The notes under the pieces are model-generated. The model searched no databases. It was not told where the DNA came from and saw only the letters and a program-made list of their open reading frames with translations. Shown piece by piece: positions 51,801 through 62,003 of a stretch of 64,000 nt of DNA; within the stretch, counting starts at the first letter, position 1; every line of letters starts with the position of its first letter. The stretch is from Pelecanus crispus. Its lineage: Eukaryota > Chordata > Aves > Pelecaniformes > Pelecanidae. Both the position numbers and the translations under genes were made by a program. Location of the stretch: the NCBI RefSeq assembly GCF_030463565.1, contig NC_134651.1, forward strand, positions 12,598,734 to 12,662,733, read 5' to 3'.

Positions 51801-54800
51801 TTTACTGTCTGATTATCAAGATCATCTGTTGACTGCACTTGGGCCTGCACCTGAAAACACATCAATACAGATGTGGGATTTGAATACTGTTTCAATTCCC
51901 ATTGTAGCAGCTGGAAATACAGCAGTTCAAGAATAGAAGTGGAAAGCTGTTTGTACACTCTGCACAAACGGGGTTGTACTTTCAGAGGGACTTGAAAGAA
52001 AACTACCCTATTACCATTTAAGACACTGGAAAGAAATTACTTTAAGAACACAAAATGATTTAAACAAAATTGTCAATAACAAGTCACTTAATCAATAAAG
52101 AGATGGAACCATTTTTTTGGACTATGTTAGCAAACATACACTTTACTAAGATACACCAAAATGTTACCAGGCCAGCAAGTAAAACCTGGCTAGCTCCTAA
52201 TCTGATCAATGTTAACATACATAATATCCAATATGCCACTAAGTCCCACTCCTGTTTTAAAGGACTCTGGTTTTGTTTTTCTTCCTTCTGATCCTGTCTG
52301 TAATTCTGCAATCCACGCAGATGGAAGACAGCAGCTACCTACAGTCACAGCAATGGCAGATGTAGAACGAGAGCACAAATGAAAACCGAGAACACCACTA
52401 GCATTCACTGCAAACTCTCTATTCTCTTGATCTTACTCAAAAAACCTAAAAAATCCTTAAGTAACTAAAATAATAACTTAGATAACTAAAATAAATAACC
52501 CCCAAATAACTTTAAAAAAACAAAAAACCCCACCACCATCAGATTCTAAAACATGTTTCTGGTCTATCCTTCGCCCGAAGGCAATTTTTGAAAGCCGCAC
52601 AGTGCTTTCTAACATTTACTTTTAAAAGGAAAAATTAATACCTTGCAACTACCCTCAAACATTCTGACAAGTTCCATGCCCCTCTGAACGTTCCAGCTAC
52701 ACTGGAACAGGAAGCAAGACTCAATGGGTTACAGTAACTGAAGAGGACAAGTACATTTCCCTAGAAGAACCCGTGCCTATTTCCCAGTCTATCTCAAGGT
52801 TCCACTCAGATCTGATGTTCAAAGTTGATTCATTAATATTGGTGTTATAGGTTAGCTTAGAACCTGTGGCACAATTTTGTTGTTGTTTTCAGTAATTTTT
52901 ATTACCTTCAAGCCCCTTCTAAACAGGAAAGTTGCTTGACGAGTGTCTTTCTGCTGATTTAGTTTGTTTCCAATTCTGGCAAAAGTGGACGGCATGTTAT
53001 TCCTGTAATATTTATTAAAATATAGTTATCAAAGGCTCCACAGATAACATCTTAGAGAAACCACTATGCAAGCCAGGAAACTGCCAATGTATTACTCATA
53101 AATGGAGAAATCACTTCTGTTAGATAGAAGCCTAGCACTTCTATGTCACAGGACAGTATGGTTATTAATTCTGCTTCTTACTTTGCCCAGTATCCTCCAG
53201 CACTTTAAGCACTGCTGATTAGACAAAAAAAAAAAAAAAAAAAGGAGCAGTCTTGATATGTATAAAGAAAGTTTGTTTACAGTTTCCACAAAAGTCACAT
53301 AGTGAAAATTTTCATCATGGAGACCAGTTAAGATACAGTTCTAACAGACACGTTAATTCCAGCACAAATAAAACATGCAATAGCTTCCATCAAACTGAAG
53401 ATGGCACCAGGTTCCACAACGGCATTTTATTTAGAAAGTTCACTAAACCATGGCTGTCACTTCAAAGCTACAGAAATCCACATGTTGGCCATTTCCATAT
53501 AGGCTGCCTATGATTTAAACAAAGGCAGAATACCAGGTGCTCATAAATAGAGGTACTGCCTGAGTGCTCCACACAGTAATTAATATCTGGCTTTGTATCG
53601 AGACCACGTTTGTCCCATGCTCGACTTCCAGATTTGTAGAACTTCATACACACGATAGTCTTGACCGTATTACTACTACCAGTACGTACCGTCCTCTCTT
53701 GGACTCAGTCCTGTCAAACAAGACTCACTACAGAAAGTTGTCAAGAAGAGTTCAGAAAGCAGACTTGGTATTTTACCTTCTGTTTAGCGGGGCAGGCCTC
53801 CTGAGGGCTGGTGCTTGTTTTCTCTGCATTTCGGATTGTCTCTGCAGGTTTGTTTTCTTTTTCAAAACTGGATAATTACGCTGTGCATTCTTAAAAAACA
53901 ATACATGCATAGAGTGTATACGTATACTGTATACACACAAACACTTTTCCTTCAATTTCCATTTACAAACTGCATATAGAATACATTTGGCTTTGCCCAC
54001 CTTTCACAGACTAGTATAATTTGAAAATACCGTCTACACTTTCATGAATTCTGTATTCCACTCATTACCAGGCCAAAAAAAAAAAAAAAAAAGCAGAGCT
54101 TAGCAGTTACTTTTCGACTACTGTATCTCCCTAAACTGACAAAATACATGCTCCACATGTCTTTCACAAGACGTAATAGACGTCTTCTTCACAAACCCAA
54201 AAGCAATCCCCGTTCTACAATACTGAATGAGAGGGAGTAGGCAACAATGCACTGGAGGAGTGCAAAAGAGCGAGTCTACTCATGGAGTTAAGTATTTTGC
54301 AAAAGCTTCCGGTTTTGTAACAGGCACATGCTTAACACCTGCATCTCAGCTGAATCATTCGTTTGTAACAAAGCAATGCAAAACCAAGAAATCCTAGTAA
54401 GTTTTTCTTGTAAAAATAAAGTAACTGCCTCCATACTTGCATAGAATATACTTTGTACTTCAATTTTCATGACTTGCAACCGAATTAGGGGTTAAAAAAC
54501 CCCTTTCAAACCTAGTCATTAACCACCCCTTTCAAAACAAACAAGAACTCATCTAACACATGCCCAATTTAATAAAAAGGTTGTACAGATGTATCCATTT
54601 TCTATTTCAGTGGCACTGTTCTAAAGCCATTGTGCCTCATTTTTTTAATCTGCTTTTACATGAACCTCTAGAATTGCATTAATTACCTTCTCGCTAAGCG
54701 GCTGTCTGTTCAGAGGACTAATTCCTTTGTGTGAACCCATTGCTTTCTTGGCTGCCAAGCCAGTTATAACTCCGTAAGAACGCTTCTTCCCTGCTATCTT

Positions 54801-57800
54801 CTTTCTGCGTCCCAAACGATTTTTACCATAACCTGCAACAAGCATGAAGAGTTCAACAATTCTTATCGAAAGAAAAAGCTTATTGCTTTAAGACGCTATG
54901 CAGGCAACACCAGTTATTTGGTTGCACACTTCAAGCCTTAGAGCAGAAGCTGTCACTATACTTGAAGACAATTTGGTCATTCGATTATTTTAGTAGATCT
55001 GTCCCAAGCCCTAGCACAACAATAATCAGCTTCTCATATAGATCACAGTTTTGCTCTAGTTCGTTGCATTAATTTATGTTGAAAATTTGTTGACATGTCT
55101 ACAGGGACAACTTAAGAGTCATTCTGGCATAGAAAACTATCAAAATACTCTGAAATGGAACTTCATCAAGTGCTGAATAATACAAAACCAACCAACCAAA
55201 AAAACCAGCTCCCCACCCATTCAGCAAACTTTAAATTACCAGTTTAATTTAAAGAAAAGAAAAGGGAAAAAAAAAGCAACTTCAAAGCTTATTTATTTAG
55301 ATCAGTGGTTCCCAAGACGTGACTTAAGAAAAAAAGAATATAGCTATTGGCCCACAAAACCATATTAAACGGCGTATGAATTACATCACATTTAAAGTGT
55401 TTTCAATTAGAAGTCTGCATGGCAGCCTGGATGAAACTGAGAATTGAAAGCAGCCTTTGAATATAAAAGGCTTGTAAGTCTGAGGTCTGTAGTATAAACA
55501 TCTGAAATCTCCAGTTACAAGGGTTTGGTTAACCCTGTCTGGAGCCATTTAGCTTCACGTTATGAATACAGACCATGCTTCAGTTTTATCCCCAAGTATC
55601 ATCCTCTTTAGAGCCTCAGACTGCAAGACAAATTTAAGACTGAGGAGTCAGCTCTACAGCAACAGACACATCTAGCTTTGACATATCTGACTTCATAGCA
55701 TCGAGAAGAAATCTGTGCTTCTTCATGAGACAGGAGCCGGGACATGAAGTAAGCCATCGATCAGAACCCAGCTTAGATAAATTTGCTATGGAGAAACTGC
55801 TATGTACCCACATTTTGTGGATGGTTAGCAAATGCTCTTCTTTTCAAATACAAAAGCTGAGAAACAGGGTTACTTAGGCTGAAAGGGACCTCACAAGCTC
55901 TCTGCACCCTCTGCTGAAATAAACGACAACCTCAAAGTTAGCTAAGGCTGCACAGGGTTTTGTGCAGTTGCATTCTGTGTATCACCAAGGACAACTTTTA
56001 TTTAAATGAACAATGTTCTTCTCTCTGCTTCTGCCCCCAAAAGCTGAAAAGCGTCCCAGCTCAAGTTCCTCGCTTCTTTCCAGAGAGTTTGGCAGCTGCT
56101 TCTAAAACCACAAGGAATTGAACGCTGTCGATCGTTTGTGGTTTCTGTAGCTGTCCACAAACAACAGAGGATTTGCTACTTATCAGAGTAACTTCAATGG
56201 CAATGGAGCAGCAATAAATCTATTGGTCATAAGCTACTAATAACCAGAATGGTCAGAAGAACTATTTAATGATACCTGCCGCTCAAAAAACAATACAAAG
56301 AGGTTTGCTTTCAATTGGAGAAAATGTGTGGAGCTGTATAGGAGGGAGCAGTTAAAGCTATCCACAACATTTCAACATGTCATGAATCTGGCAATTTTGC
56401 AAAGAAAAAGTTTGCTTTTTCCTAGAACAAAGGCAGGCAAGGAGGGAAGGTTCCAAGAGAGAAAAGTAACTTCCAAGACGGTTGTATTCAGAGTTTTGTA
56501 TTTGCAGCTCAAGTTCCTCCTAAAATTCTAAATTCTAATACTTGCTTCTTTTGTGCCCTTTGGATCATAAACAATTGCATTTGACAACTGTGGTCATAAA
56601 TAGAAGCTTATGTGTTTGATAATCTACAACTTAAATTCACTTACTACACAAATATTCTTACACAAATATTCTTACACTTGGGATGACCGATGTAAAATAT
56701 TTTCCTGCACTGTTACCGATTTACTAAAGATGCACAAATTAAGTAACACTGCTATGTTGGCCTGTATAAAAAACAAAACTCCTCTGAGCCCTGAGCAACA
56801 CGACATTCCACGGATCCCCAAAGACATTTGTGTCTAAGACGCTAACTATGAGCTGCTGCTACAAGAAATACTAAGCAACAACAAAGACAAAATGGGGATC
56901 ACTGTGAATACACCAGACAGATGTGTATTTGTTTTAAATGAATACTACTAAACAAGAAATTGCACGCATTAACTTAAACACTTCATTAGTTTGGATTGAG
57001 GTGGTAAGCTTTCTGGTTAGAGAGTATTTTTCCATATTTTGATAACCCAGTGCTAAAAAGGTACTTTTCAAAATGAAGCATAAGTAAAACCAGCCTATAC
57101 TTCAAGCAGGTGCTGGCCATGTACTGGATTCAAACCTGGGAATCATTTTAGAGTATGACTCCTGTTTATCAGAAAAACAAAACAAAACAAAACAAAAAAC
57201 CCCCAAAAACCCCACACAAACCCAAACCCCTGACAGTTACTCAGGGAATCTACAGTAAAGCTGTTACTGTGCACTTTTCCTCTCTTCACTCCCTGTATGA
57301 TTTTTTTTCCCACTTTTGTATTCCACTGTAAAAACACTGGCTCAAGAAGGCTAACATGGTGCTTCCTTTGCATCCCAAGGTCTTCACAAGAAAAGCCGAT
57401 TCAGACACTCTACACTATCCATTTATATATCCCAGAGGCAGCATTACAGTTTGCAGTAACAGCTATTTTGGGAAGACCTACTAGGAGCATTCCACCTAGC
57501 AAATATAAATATGCTGCCTCTTTTGCACAAAGCTCTGAGCTCTGGCAAGGCCTCCACATTTCCTAATATACAGGCTTTGGCATAAGCACTCTTTCTATCC
57601 ATCTCTGAGAAGGGACAAAGTATCAACACGATTTCCAAAATTAAAATAAATTTTAAAAAATCAGAAAGCAAGCCAATCCTTCCTTGAGTCAAACAGAGTC
57701 CATCAAGCACCTAAGCTCCCTGTTGGCCAAACACATCAACGACTTTCTCACACTGAACCAGAAACAAAACCGAACATAAACAGATCACAAAGAACTGAAT

Positions 57801-60800
57801 TATAGTCAAAACTGCATATGACACTATTTGAAAGACACCTGAACTGACCATGTCAATCCATACATTTTCATTAGGTTACATTTCAGCTAAAAAAAAAAAA
57901 AAACCAAACATTGCACAATCCACAACATGTTTGACATACACACCTTTCTGCTGTTGGATTCCCCACTTGGAGCCTGGTGTCCTGAACTGTCGAGTTCGAT
58001 TCTGCTGAAGCCCTCTTTTCATTTTGGGGGAATACTGTTTTCTCTCTTCTTTCTTGTTCAGTTTAATTATATCATCTGTAAGCAGAAAATAAAAAAAGAA
58101 AGATTTGACACATTGCAGACATATCCTAGTTCTGAAGAAAAAAAACTAGCAGGTTGGAGTCATGGGAAACAGACCAATTAATCTTGCAAAGCCAGCACAT
58201 ACAAGCTAAGTTTCCAGAAATATCTCTATAAAATATCCAGTTCCTGTTAGTCTTACAGAACTTCCTTTATAATATAATGCCCTAGCAAAAGAGAAGCAGT
58301 TGCATATGTCCATAACATCCAGGAGAGTTGAAAGATCGTGGCATTCCGTCCAGCATGAAATTTTAAATTGAATGACTACATTAGTTTTTGTATACCATGA
58401 AAGAGAAGGTAACCCCACCACCAACAGACTTTGCAGATTCCAGACAATATGTCAGTTCAAGCCTTAGTTCTTTCAGCCTAAGTTACTTAAGAAAAATCAC
58501 ACAGAAAGAACTCAGCCTTATCAGTTATCTTCATGGTGTTCACTGTGGTTGAGACGATGGGAAGAAAAGACAGCAAGACTTCTCTCCCCAGGTATCTGCA
58601 ATCCAAAGCAATCACCTATTGTCCAGGGAAACAATGTTGAACAAATTATTAATCAGTTTAAGAATGTGTAAGATAATAAACTGATGAAAAGTGAACAGCA
58701 GGTCTGTCAAGTGCAAATCATGCCACACTGCTTTGACTTCCTTCACTGATCTGGTAGCTGGCTCAGGAGATAAGAGTAAAGCAACAGATGTGGCATGCTT
58801 TTATTTGACTGTTAGCTTGTTTACAAAAACAACATAAAGGAAAATGTCAAATTATGTTTATTGCATCTAGATCAGGAGAGCACAACTGATAAAAATGTTA
58901 TGTGTCAACAGGGAGCTACCACAAACACACGGACATCCTTTTTTGAGTCAGGAAGAGATGGGAACGGGGTTACTGCATTTAACAGAGTTCAAATGGACTC
59001 GGGCAGGGTAGAACAGAGAAAACAGTGTAAAGGAAAAAAAAAAATCACAGCATTGGATAACAAAGTTTTGTATCCTGCTGAAGTAAAGCTAAGAGAAAAT
59101 CAGCTTTGCTGTAAAAATGACTGAATACTCAGAAAAAATATATCAGGATAAGGAATACTGATACAGGCCACTGAGGGTTTGATTTCTATAGAATCTTCTT
59201 TACCAAAGGGATCATCCCTAGGGGAATGATTCCCAAGCTATCCTTTTTATATGACAAAGGAAACCAAAGCCACTTCAAAATGGTATACAGTTCCAAAATA
59301 GCAGAAACAATCACTGCCAGCATTAGTACTCAATGAGGAGCATTATTTGAACTTAGCACCACTAAACTGATGTTCAACAAAAACTAAAACTTCCAAAACT
59401 GTTAGAGCAGAATATGTAATTCTGTGCAATGGCTGCTTCCATTCCTATGTACCTGCAATACAAACCCACCATGTTCAGAAAGCACGGATCCTTGCTTCAC
59501 AGTTCATCTGCTCCGTCTTACATTTTTGCAAGTTAGCTGTTGCTGCACACAGCGTTACAAGTTGTTAAATAGAAGAAAGTAAGTGTCAGCTATTTTCTTA
59601 CTTGGGGAAATGAAGGATATCTGGGACTTTACGCATTTGTTGGCTGAGACACTCTTATGCATTCTCTAATCTTGCCTGAGATCAGAGATCAAACCTATAG
59701 CTGGAACAGCAGAATAATCTGGGAACATTATCAAACTAGAAGCTTAGCTTCAGATGAGTTGCACATAACACACGAGCAACAAAAAGTTTAATCTTTATTA
59801 CTACATGAGAAAATATTAAACCTTAAGATCTAGATCTTAAGATTCCCTCGATTAATGCTGTGGGGTGTTTTTTATATCATGATAGATGTGGGACTGCATC
59901 TTATCTTTGTTTACAACAGACCACACATCTTTGACTTGGGGACAGCGGGCATATATGACACTGTTCTCATGCAAGTTACCCTTGCAAGGAAACAAGTTAA
60001 GGGACACACCCACTCACAACAGCTTCTTGAACAAAACGTCACCATGACACCACACCAGTCCTTTACAATTTGTTATTAGTCAACATCCAGGCCATGTAGC
60101 AGTGGCTAAATGAAAGGTTAATTTTGTCAAGGAAGAAACATTAGAATATATGAAAACAGAACTAGCCACTGAGAATCAATAACTATATTAATCTCAGTAG
60201 CCTTGGACACAAAGATACAGTCTGCTAAACTATAAGTAAAAATAGATTTATATGGATGCTGTAATGCTACTCCACATTCAAACTCTAAACATCATTTCAC
60301 AAGTTATCTCTGTTGCCAAAACAAAGAACTCCACTGGATCATTTAGAGAAGGAAAAATTGTAAAAATCCTCTTATTTTAAGGTGGCCCCCAAAGGCCAAG
60401 TCTACCGTTAACATTACAGTTCACACCATGGTTTCACTTTTTGAAGCAAGTCTCCTGATAGTACCTATCTACCATGCTCTGGTAGCGTCATGGAGCAATC
60501 TTGGGAGTATACAAAACCAATTTTTTGGGATAACTGGAACTAAACTGGAAGATGCACTCCAGTAATGCACCAAATGTGTCCCCAGCTGTTAAGGGGACTC
60601 AGCACATAGAACCAGAGCAGAAGTACTCCGAGTTACCTCTTTGAAATCTACACAGCATGGATGTCAGTGTCTCAGATACACTGGAGAGACCCAGCTCTGC
60701 AGATCTGCAATGAGCCTGTGCAACTTCCTAATGCACACAACCAATGGGAAGGCAGGGGTGAAAGCGGGGCGGATTGTCACAGGAAACTACGTGGTAGAGA

Positions 60801-61530
60801 CAACCTCACGCTTGATCTGACTGTAAAATACTGCAGAGGAGTTACAAAGGAGACTTGCCATTACCAACTTCCAAGCCTGGGAAGAAAAAAAGGCAAGGCC
60901 GGCTGAGCAGCAACCTAACCACCCCCGCCCCTGCAATTACGAGCACTGGGACGCTCCCCCAGCGCCACCCAGCAAAGAGCCCCGGCACGGCGGGCCTGAC
61001 TGCTGCCAAAGGCACGCAGCGCCCCGGTCTTCGGCCTGCTGCGGACACCCAGATGGAACAAAGGGGACCCACCCCGCTGAACCCGGCTCCTCCCTAGGTA
61101 GGGACAGTGACCCCCGGGCCCAGACCCCCGGGAGCCCCGCCACCCCCGGGGGCACAGCCGGGCCTCGCCTGCCGTCCCGCAGGCCCCCGAAGCCTGCCCG
61201 CATTCCGCTCCCCCGCCGCGCCCTAGCTGTGGTAGGGTCCTAACGCCCCCCCACCCGCCCGACTTGGCGCAGGCCGCCTCCCTGCGCCCCCCCATTGGTT
61301 CCGCCCGCGCCAGTGCCCGGCAAAGCCCATTGGTTCGTTCCGCCCCCCCCCCGGCCCTAGCGCTTGGTTCAGCCCGCGCCCCTCCAGCCTCTCCCCCACA
61401 GCGGCGGGCCCCAGGCGCTCTCCTCACCGAGTGACATGTCGATCTTCTCCAGGCTGTCGCTGCTGCCGTTCCGGGCCCCCGCCGCAGCCGAGGAACCGGA
61501 AAGCGGCACCGCAGCCCCGAACCCGCTCAT
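48705..61530 (-). CDS. FYTTD1: FYTTD1 (UIF), UAP56-interacting mRNA export factor, complete
   Basis: Nuclear adaptor that binds the RNA helicase UAP56/DDX39B and hands spliced mRNA to the export receptor NXF1, working in parallel with ALYREF (family knowledge). Nine coding exons, all GT-AG and in consistent phase, give 316 aa against 318 in human. The UAP56-binding motif is at residues 27-45 ([19 protein letters not shown]). A basic Arg/Lys-rich middle (about residues 42-165) suits RNA binding. The conserved [30 protein letters not shown] and [15 protein letters not shown] blocks follow, then the C-terminal [16 protein letters not shown]. The start at 61530 gives the same 34-residue first exon as human. 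The gene lies 3.3 kb upstream of the LRCH3 start on the same strand and starts head-to-head with a plus-strand gene. Confidence 0.97.
49910..50036 (-). CDS. FYTTD1: FYTTD1 exon 8 (residues 243-285)
   Basis: Acceptor TTCACAG|TTC, donor AAACAG|GTAAAT. It encodes [20 protein letters not shown] and [20 protein letters not shown], highly conserved in FYTTD1. Confidence 0.96.
50856..50930 (-). CDS. FYTTD1: FYTTD1 exon 7 (residues 218-243)
   Basis: Acceptor AAACTAG|ATG, donor CCAAT|GTGAGT. It encodes [20 protein letters not shown] then IITP. The phase is supported by the exact joining of Gln218 and Ile243. Confidence 0.95.
51789..51850 (-). CDS. FYTTD1: FYTTD1 exon 6 (residues 198-218)
   Basis: Acceptor TTTTCAG|GTG, donor CGTCA|GTAAGT. 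Small 62-nt exon encoding [20 protein letters not shown]. The VQAQ start and KRTRQ end match human. Confidence 0.95.
52906..53002 (-). CDS. FYTTD1: FYTTD1 exon 5 (residues 165-197)
   Basis: Acceptor TATTACAG|GAA, donor TTGAAG|GTAATA. It encodes [18 protein letters not shown] and [14 protein letters not shown], the latter identical to human as I recall it. Confidence 0.96.
53777..53889 (-). CDS. FYTTD1: FYTTD1 exon 4 (residues 128-165)
   Basis: Acceptor TTTTAAG|AAT, donor AGAAG|GTAAAA. It encodes [20 protein letters not shown] and [17 protein letters not shown], matching the human YFPVLKRKANLLRQNE region. Confidence 0.96.
54687..54832 (-). CDS. FYTTD1: FYTTD1 exon 3 (residues 79-127)
   Basis: Acceptor TTGCAG|GTT, donor GAGAAG|GTAATT. 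It encodes a strongly basic block ([18 protein letters not shown]) followed by [20 protein letters not shown] and NRQPLSEK, conserved in FYTTD1. Confidence 0.97.
55873..55995 (-). mobile_element. Old CR1 LINE fragment
   Basis: The plus strand reads GGCTGAAAGGGACCTCACAA, then a degraded CTGCTGAAA-type block, GGGTTTTGTGCAGTTGCATT and ATCACCAAGGACAAC. In reverse complement these align in order with the CR1 3' region (ATCCTTGGAGAT, GACAAGGCCCTG, AGGTCCCTTCC). Strongly diverged, so an ancient copy. Inside FYTTD1 intron 2. Confidence 0.65.
56646..56673. repeat. Exact 14-bp tandem duplication
   Basis: ACACAAATATTCTT twice, followed by ACAC. In FYTTD1 intron 2. Confidence 0.95.
57175..57197. repeat. 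(AAAAC)n simple repeat
   Basis: About four AAAAC units running into A/C-rich low-complexity sequence, in FYTTD1 intron 2. Confidence 0.85.
57944..58075 (-). CDS. FYTTD1: FYTTD1 exon 2 (residues 35-79)
   Basis: Acceptor CTTACAG|ATG, donor GAAAG|GTGTGT. It encodes [20 protein letters not shown] and [20 protein letters not shown], completing the UAP56-binding motif and starting the basic region. Confidence 0.95.
59822..59841. repeat. Perfect 20-bp palindrome
   Basis: CTTAAGATCTAGATCTTAAG, self-complementary over its whole length, in FYTTD1 intron 1. Confidence 0.97.
61291..61335. promoter_or_regulatory. Two CCAAT boxes with GC boxes
   Basis: CCCATTGGTTCCGCCCG and CCCATTGGTTCGTTCCGCC, inverted CCAAT boxes 35 bp apart, each followed by a CCGCCC-type box. 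They sit inside FYTTD1 intron 1, upstream of the plus-strand gene. NF-Y is the usual binder of this context. Paired CCAAT boxes at roughly this spacing are a common NF-Y arrangement. Confidence 0.55.
61428..61530 (-). CDS. FYTTD1: FYTTD1 exon 1 (residues 1-34)
   Basis: ATG at 61530-61528, donor CTCG|GTGAGG. It encodes [20 protein letters not shown], then a short Ser-rich spacer and LEKIDMSL. The first 26 residues differ from human, but the length is the same. The UAP56-binding motif begins here and is cut by intron 1. Confidence 0.95.
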
Positions 61531-61585
61531 GGCTGCCCGCAGGACCACCGCCGCCTCCCCTCACCGACTCAGCCGACGGCCCGCA

Positions 61586-61615
61586 CGCATGCGCAGGGTG
61601 CGGCCGCGCATGCGC
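61586..61615. promoter_or_regulatory. Pair of NRF1-type sites
   Basis: CGCATGCGCA at 61586-61595 and the perfect palindrome GCGCATGCGC at 61606-61615, 20 bp apart, about two helical turns. They lie just upstream of the FYTTD1 ATG, between the two divergent genes. Motif evidence. Confidence 0.7.
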
Positions 61616-61646
61616 CGCAGCCCTCCCCCGCAGGCGCTGGCAGCTC

Positions 61647-61657
61647 GCGCATGCGCA
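61647..61657. promoter_or_regulatory. Third NRF1-type palindrome
   Basis: GCGCATGCGCA in the same promoter, 41 bp from the preceding site (about four helical turns). Confidence 0.7.
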
Positions 61658-61987
61658 GTAACCTCTCCCCGGCCCCGGGAGCCGCCGCCCGCGCCGGGAG
61701 GGGAGGAGTCGCCCCTCGTCCGCTCCACCCCCCGCTCGGGAACTGGCGTGCCGCCCCCTGCCGGCCGGGAGGAGCAGGTGCAGCGTGGGCCGGGTGGGGG
61801 GCGTCCCGGTCCCGTCCCCGTCCCCCCGCGTCGCCTTGGGAGCCGCCGCCCGCCCCAGCGGCTGCCGGGGGCCCGCGGGTGGGCCCGGGGCTGCCCGCTC
61901 CCCTCAGGGCCCGCGCCGGGCAGCGGCCTCGGGCGGTGGCAGCGCCGCGGCTGGGCCCGGGGCGGCCTCGGGCCCGGCGGGGTGGCG

Positions 61988-62003
61988 ATGGCGGGGCCCG
62001 CAG
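61988..62003 (+). CDS. Putative first coding exon of the divergent gene, probably RUBCN (Rubicon)
   Basis: ATGGCGGGGCCCGCAG followed by a donor (CAG|GTAACC). The ATG has a GCGATGG context. It would encode Met-Ala-Gly-Pro-Ala and one base of the next codon. The only basis for RUBCN is gene order: in human 3q29, RUBCN is head-to-head with FYTTD1, which is followed by LRCH3. Rubicon is a Beclin-1/UVRAG-PI3K-complex-binding inhibitor of autophagosome and endosome maturation. The N-terminus differs from the human MRPEGAG start, and the conserved REHWQLLGNLK exon is not found before 64000. The exon could instead be non-coding, or the start could lie elsewhere in the island. Confidence 0.4.

Larger units (their letters stand above)
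48801..54686 (-). other. FYTTD1 introns 3-8
   Basis: Six introns of about 0.8-1.1 kb each (48801-49909, 50037-50855, 50931-51788, 51851-52905, 53003-53776, 53890-54686). They hold homopolymers such as A19 at 53225-53243 and no recognised repeats or other genes. Confidence 0.75.
54833..57943 (-). other. FYTTD1 intron 2
   Basis: 3.1 kb. It holds an old CR1 fragment (about 55873-55995), an exact 14-bp tandem duplication (56646-56673) and an (AAAAC)n simple repeat (about 57175-57197). No other gene seen. Confidence 0.75.
58076..61427 (-). other. FYTTD1 intron 1
   Basis: 3.4 kb, cutting the UAP56-binding motif between Leu34 and Asp36. The left part is AT-rich and includes a perfect 20-bp palindrome (59822-59841). 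From about 60.9 kb it becomes the CpG island shared with the divergent gene, with two CCAAT boxes. Confidence 0.75.
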
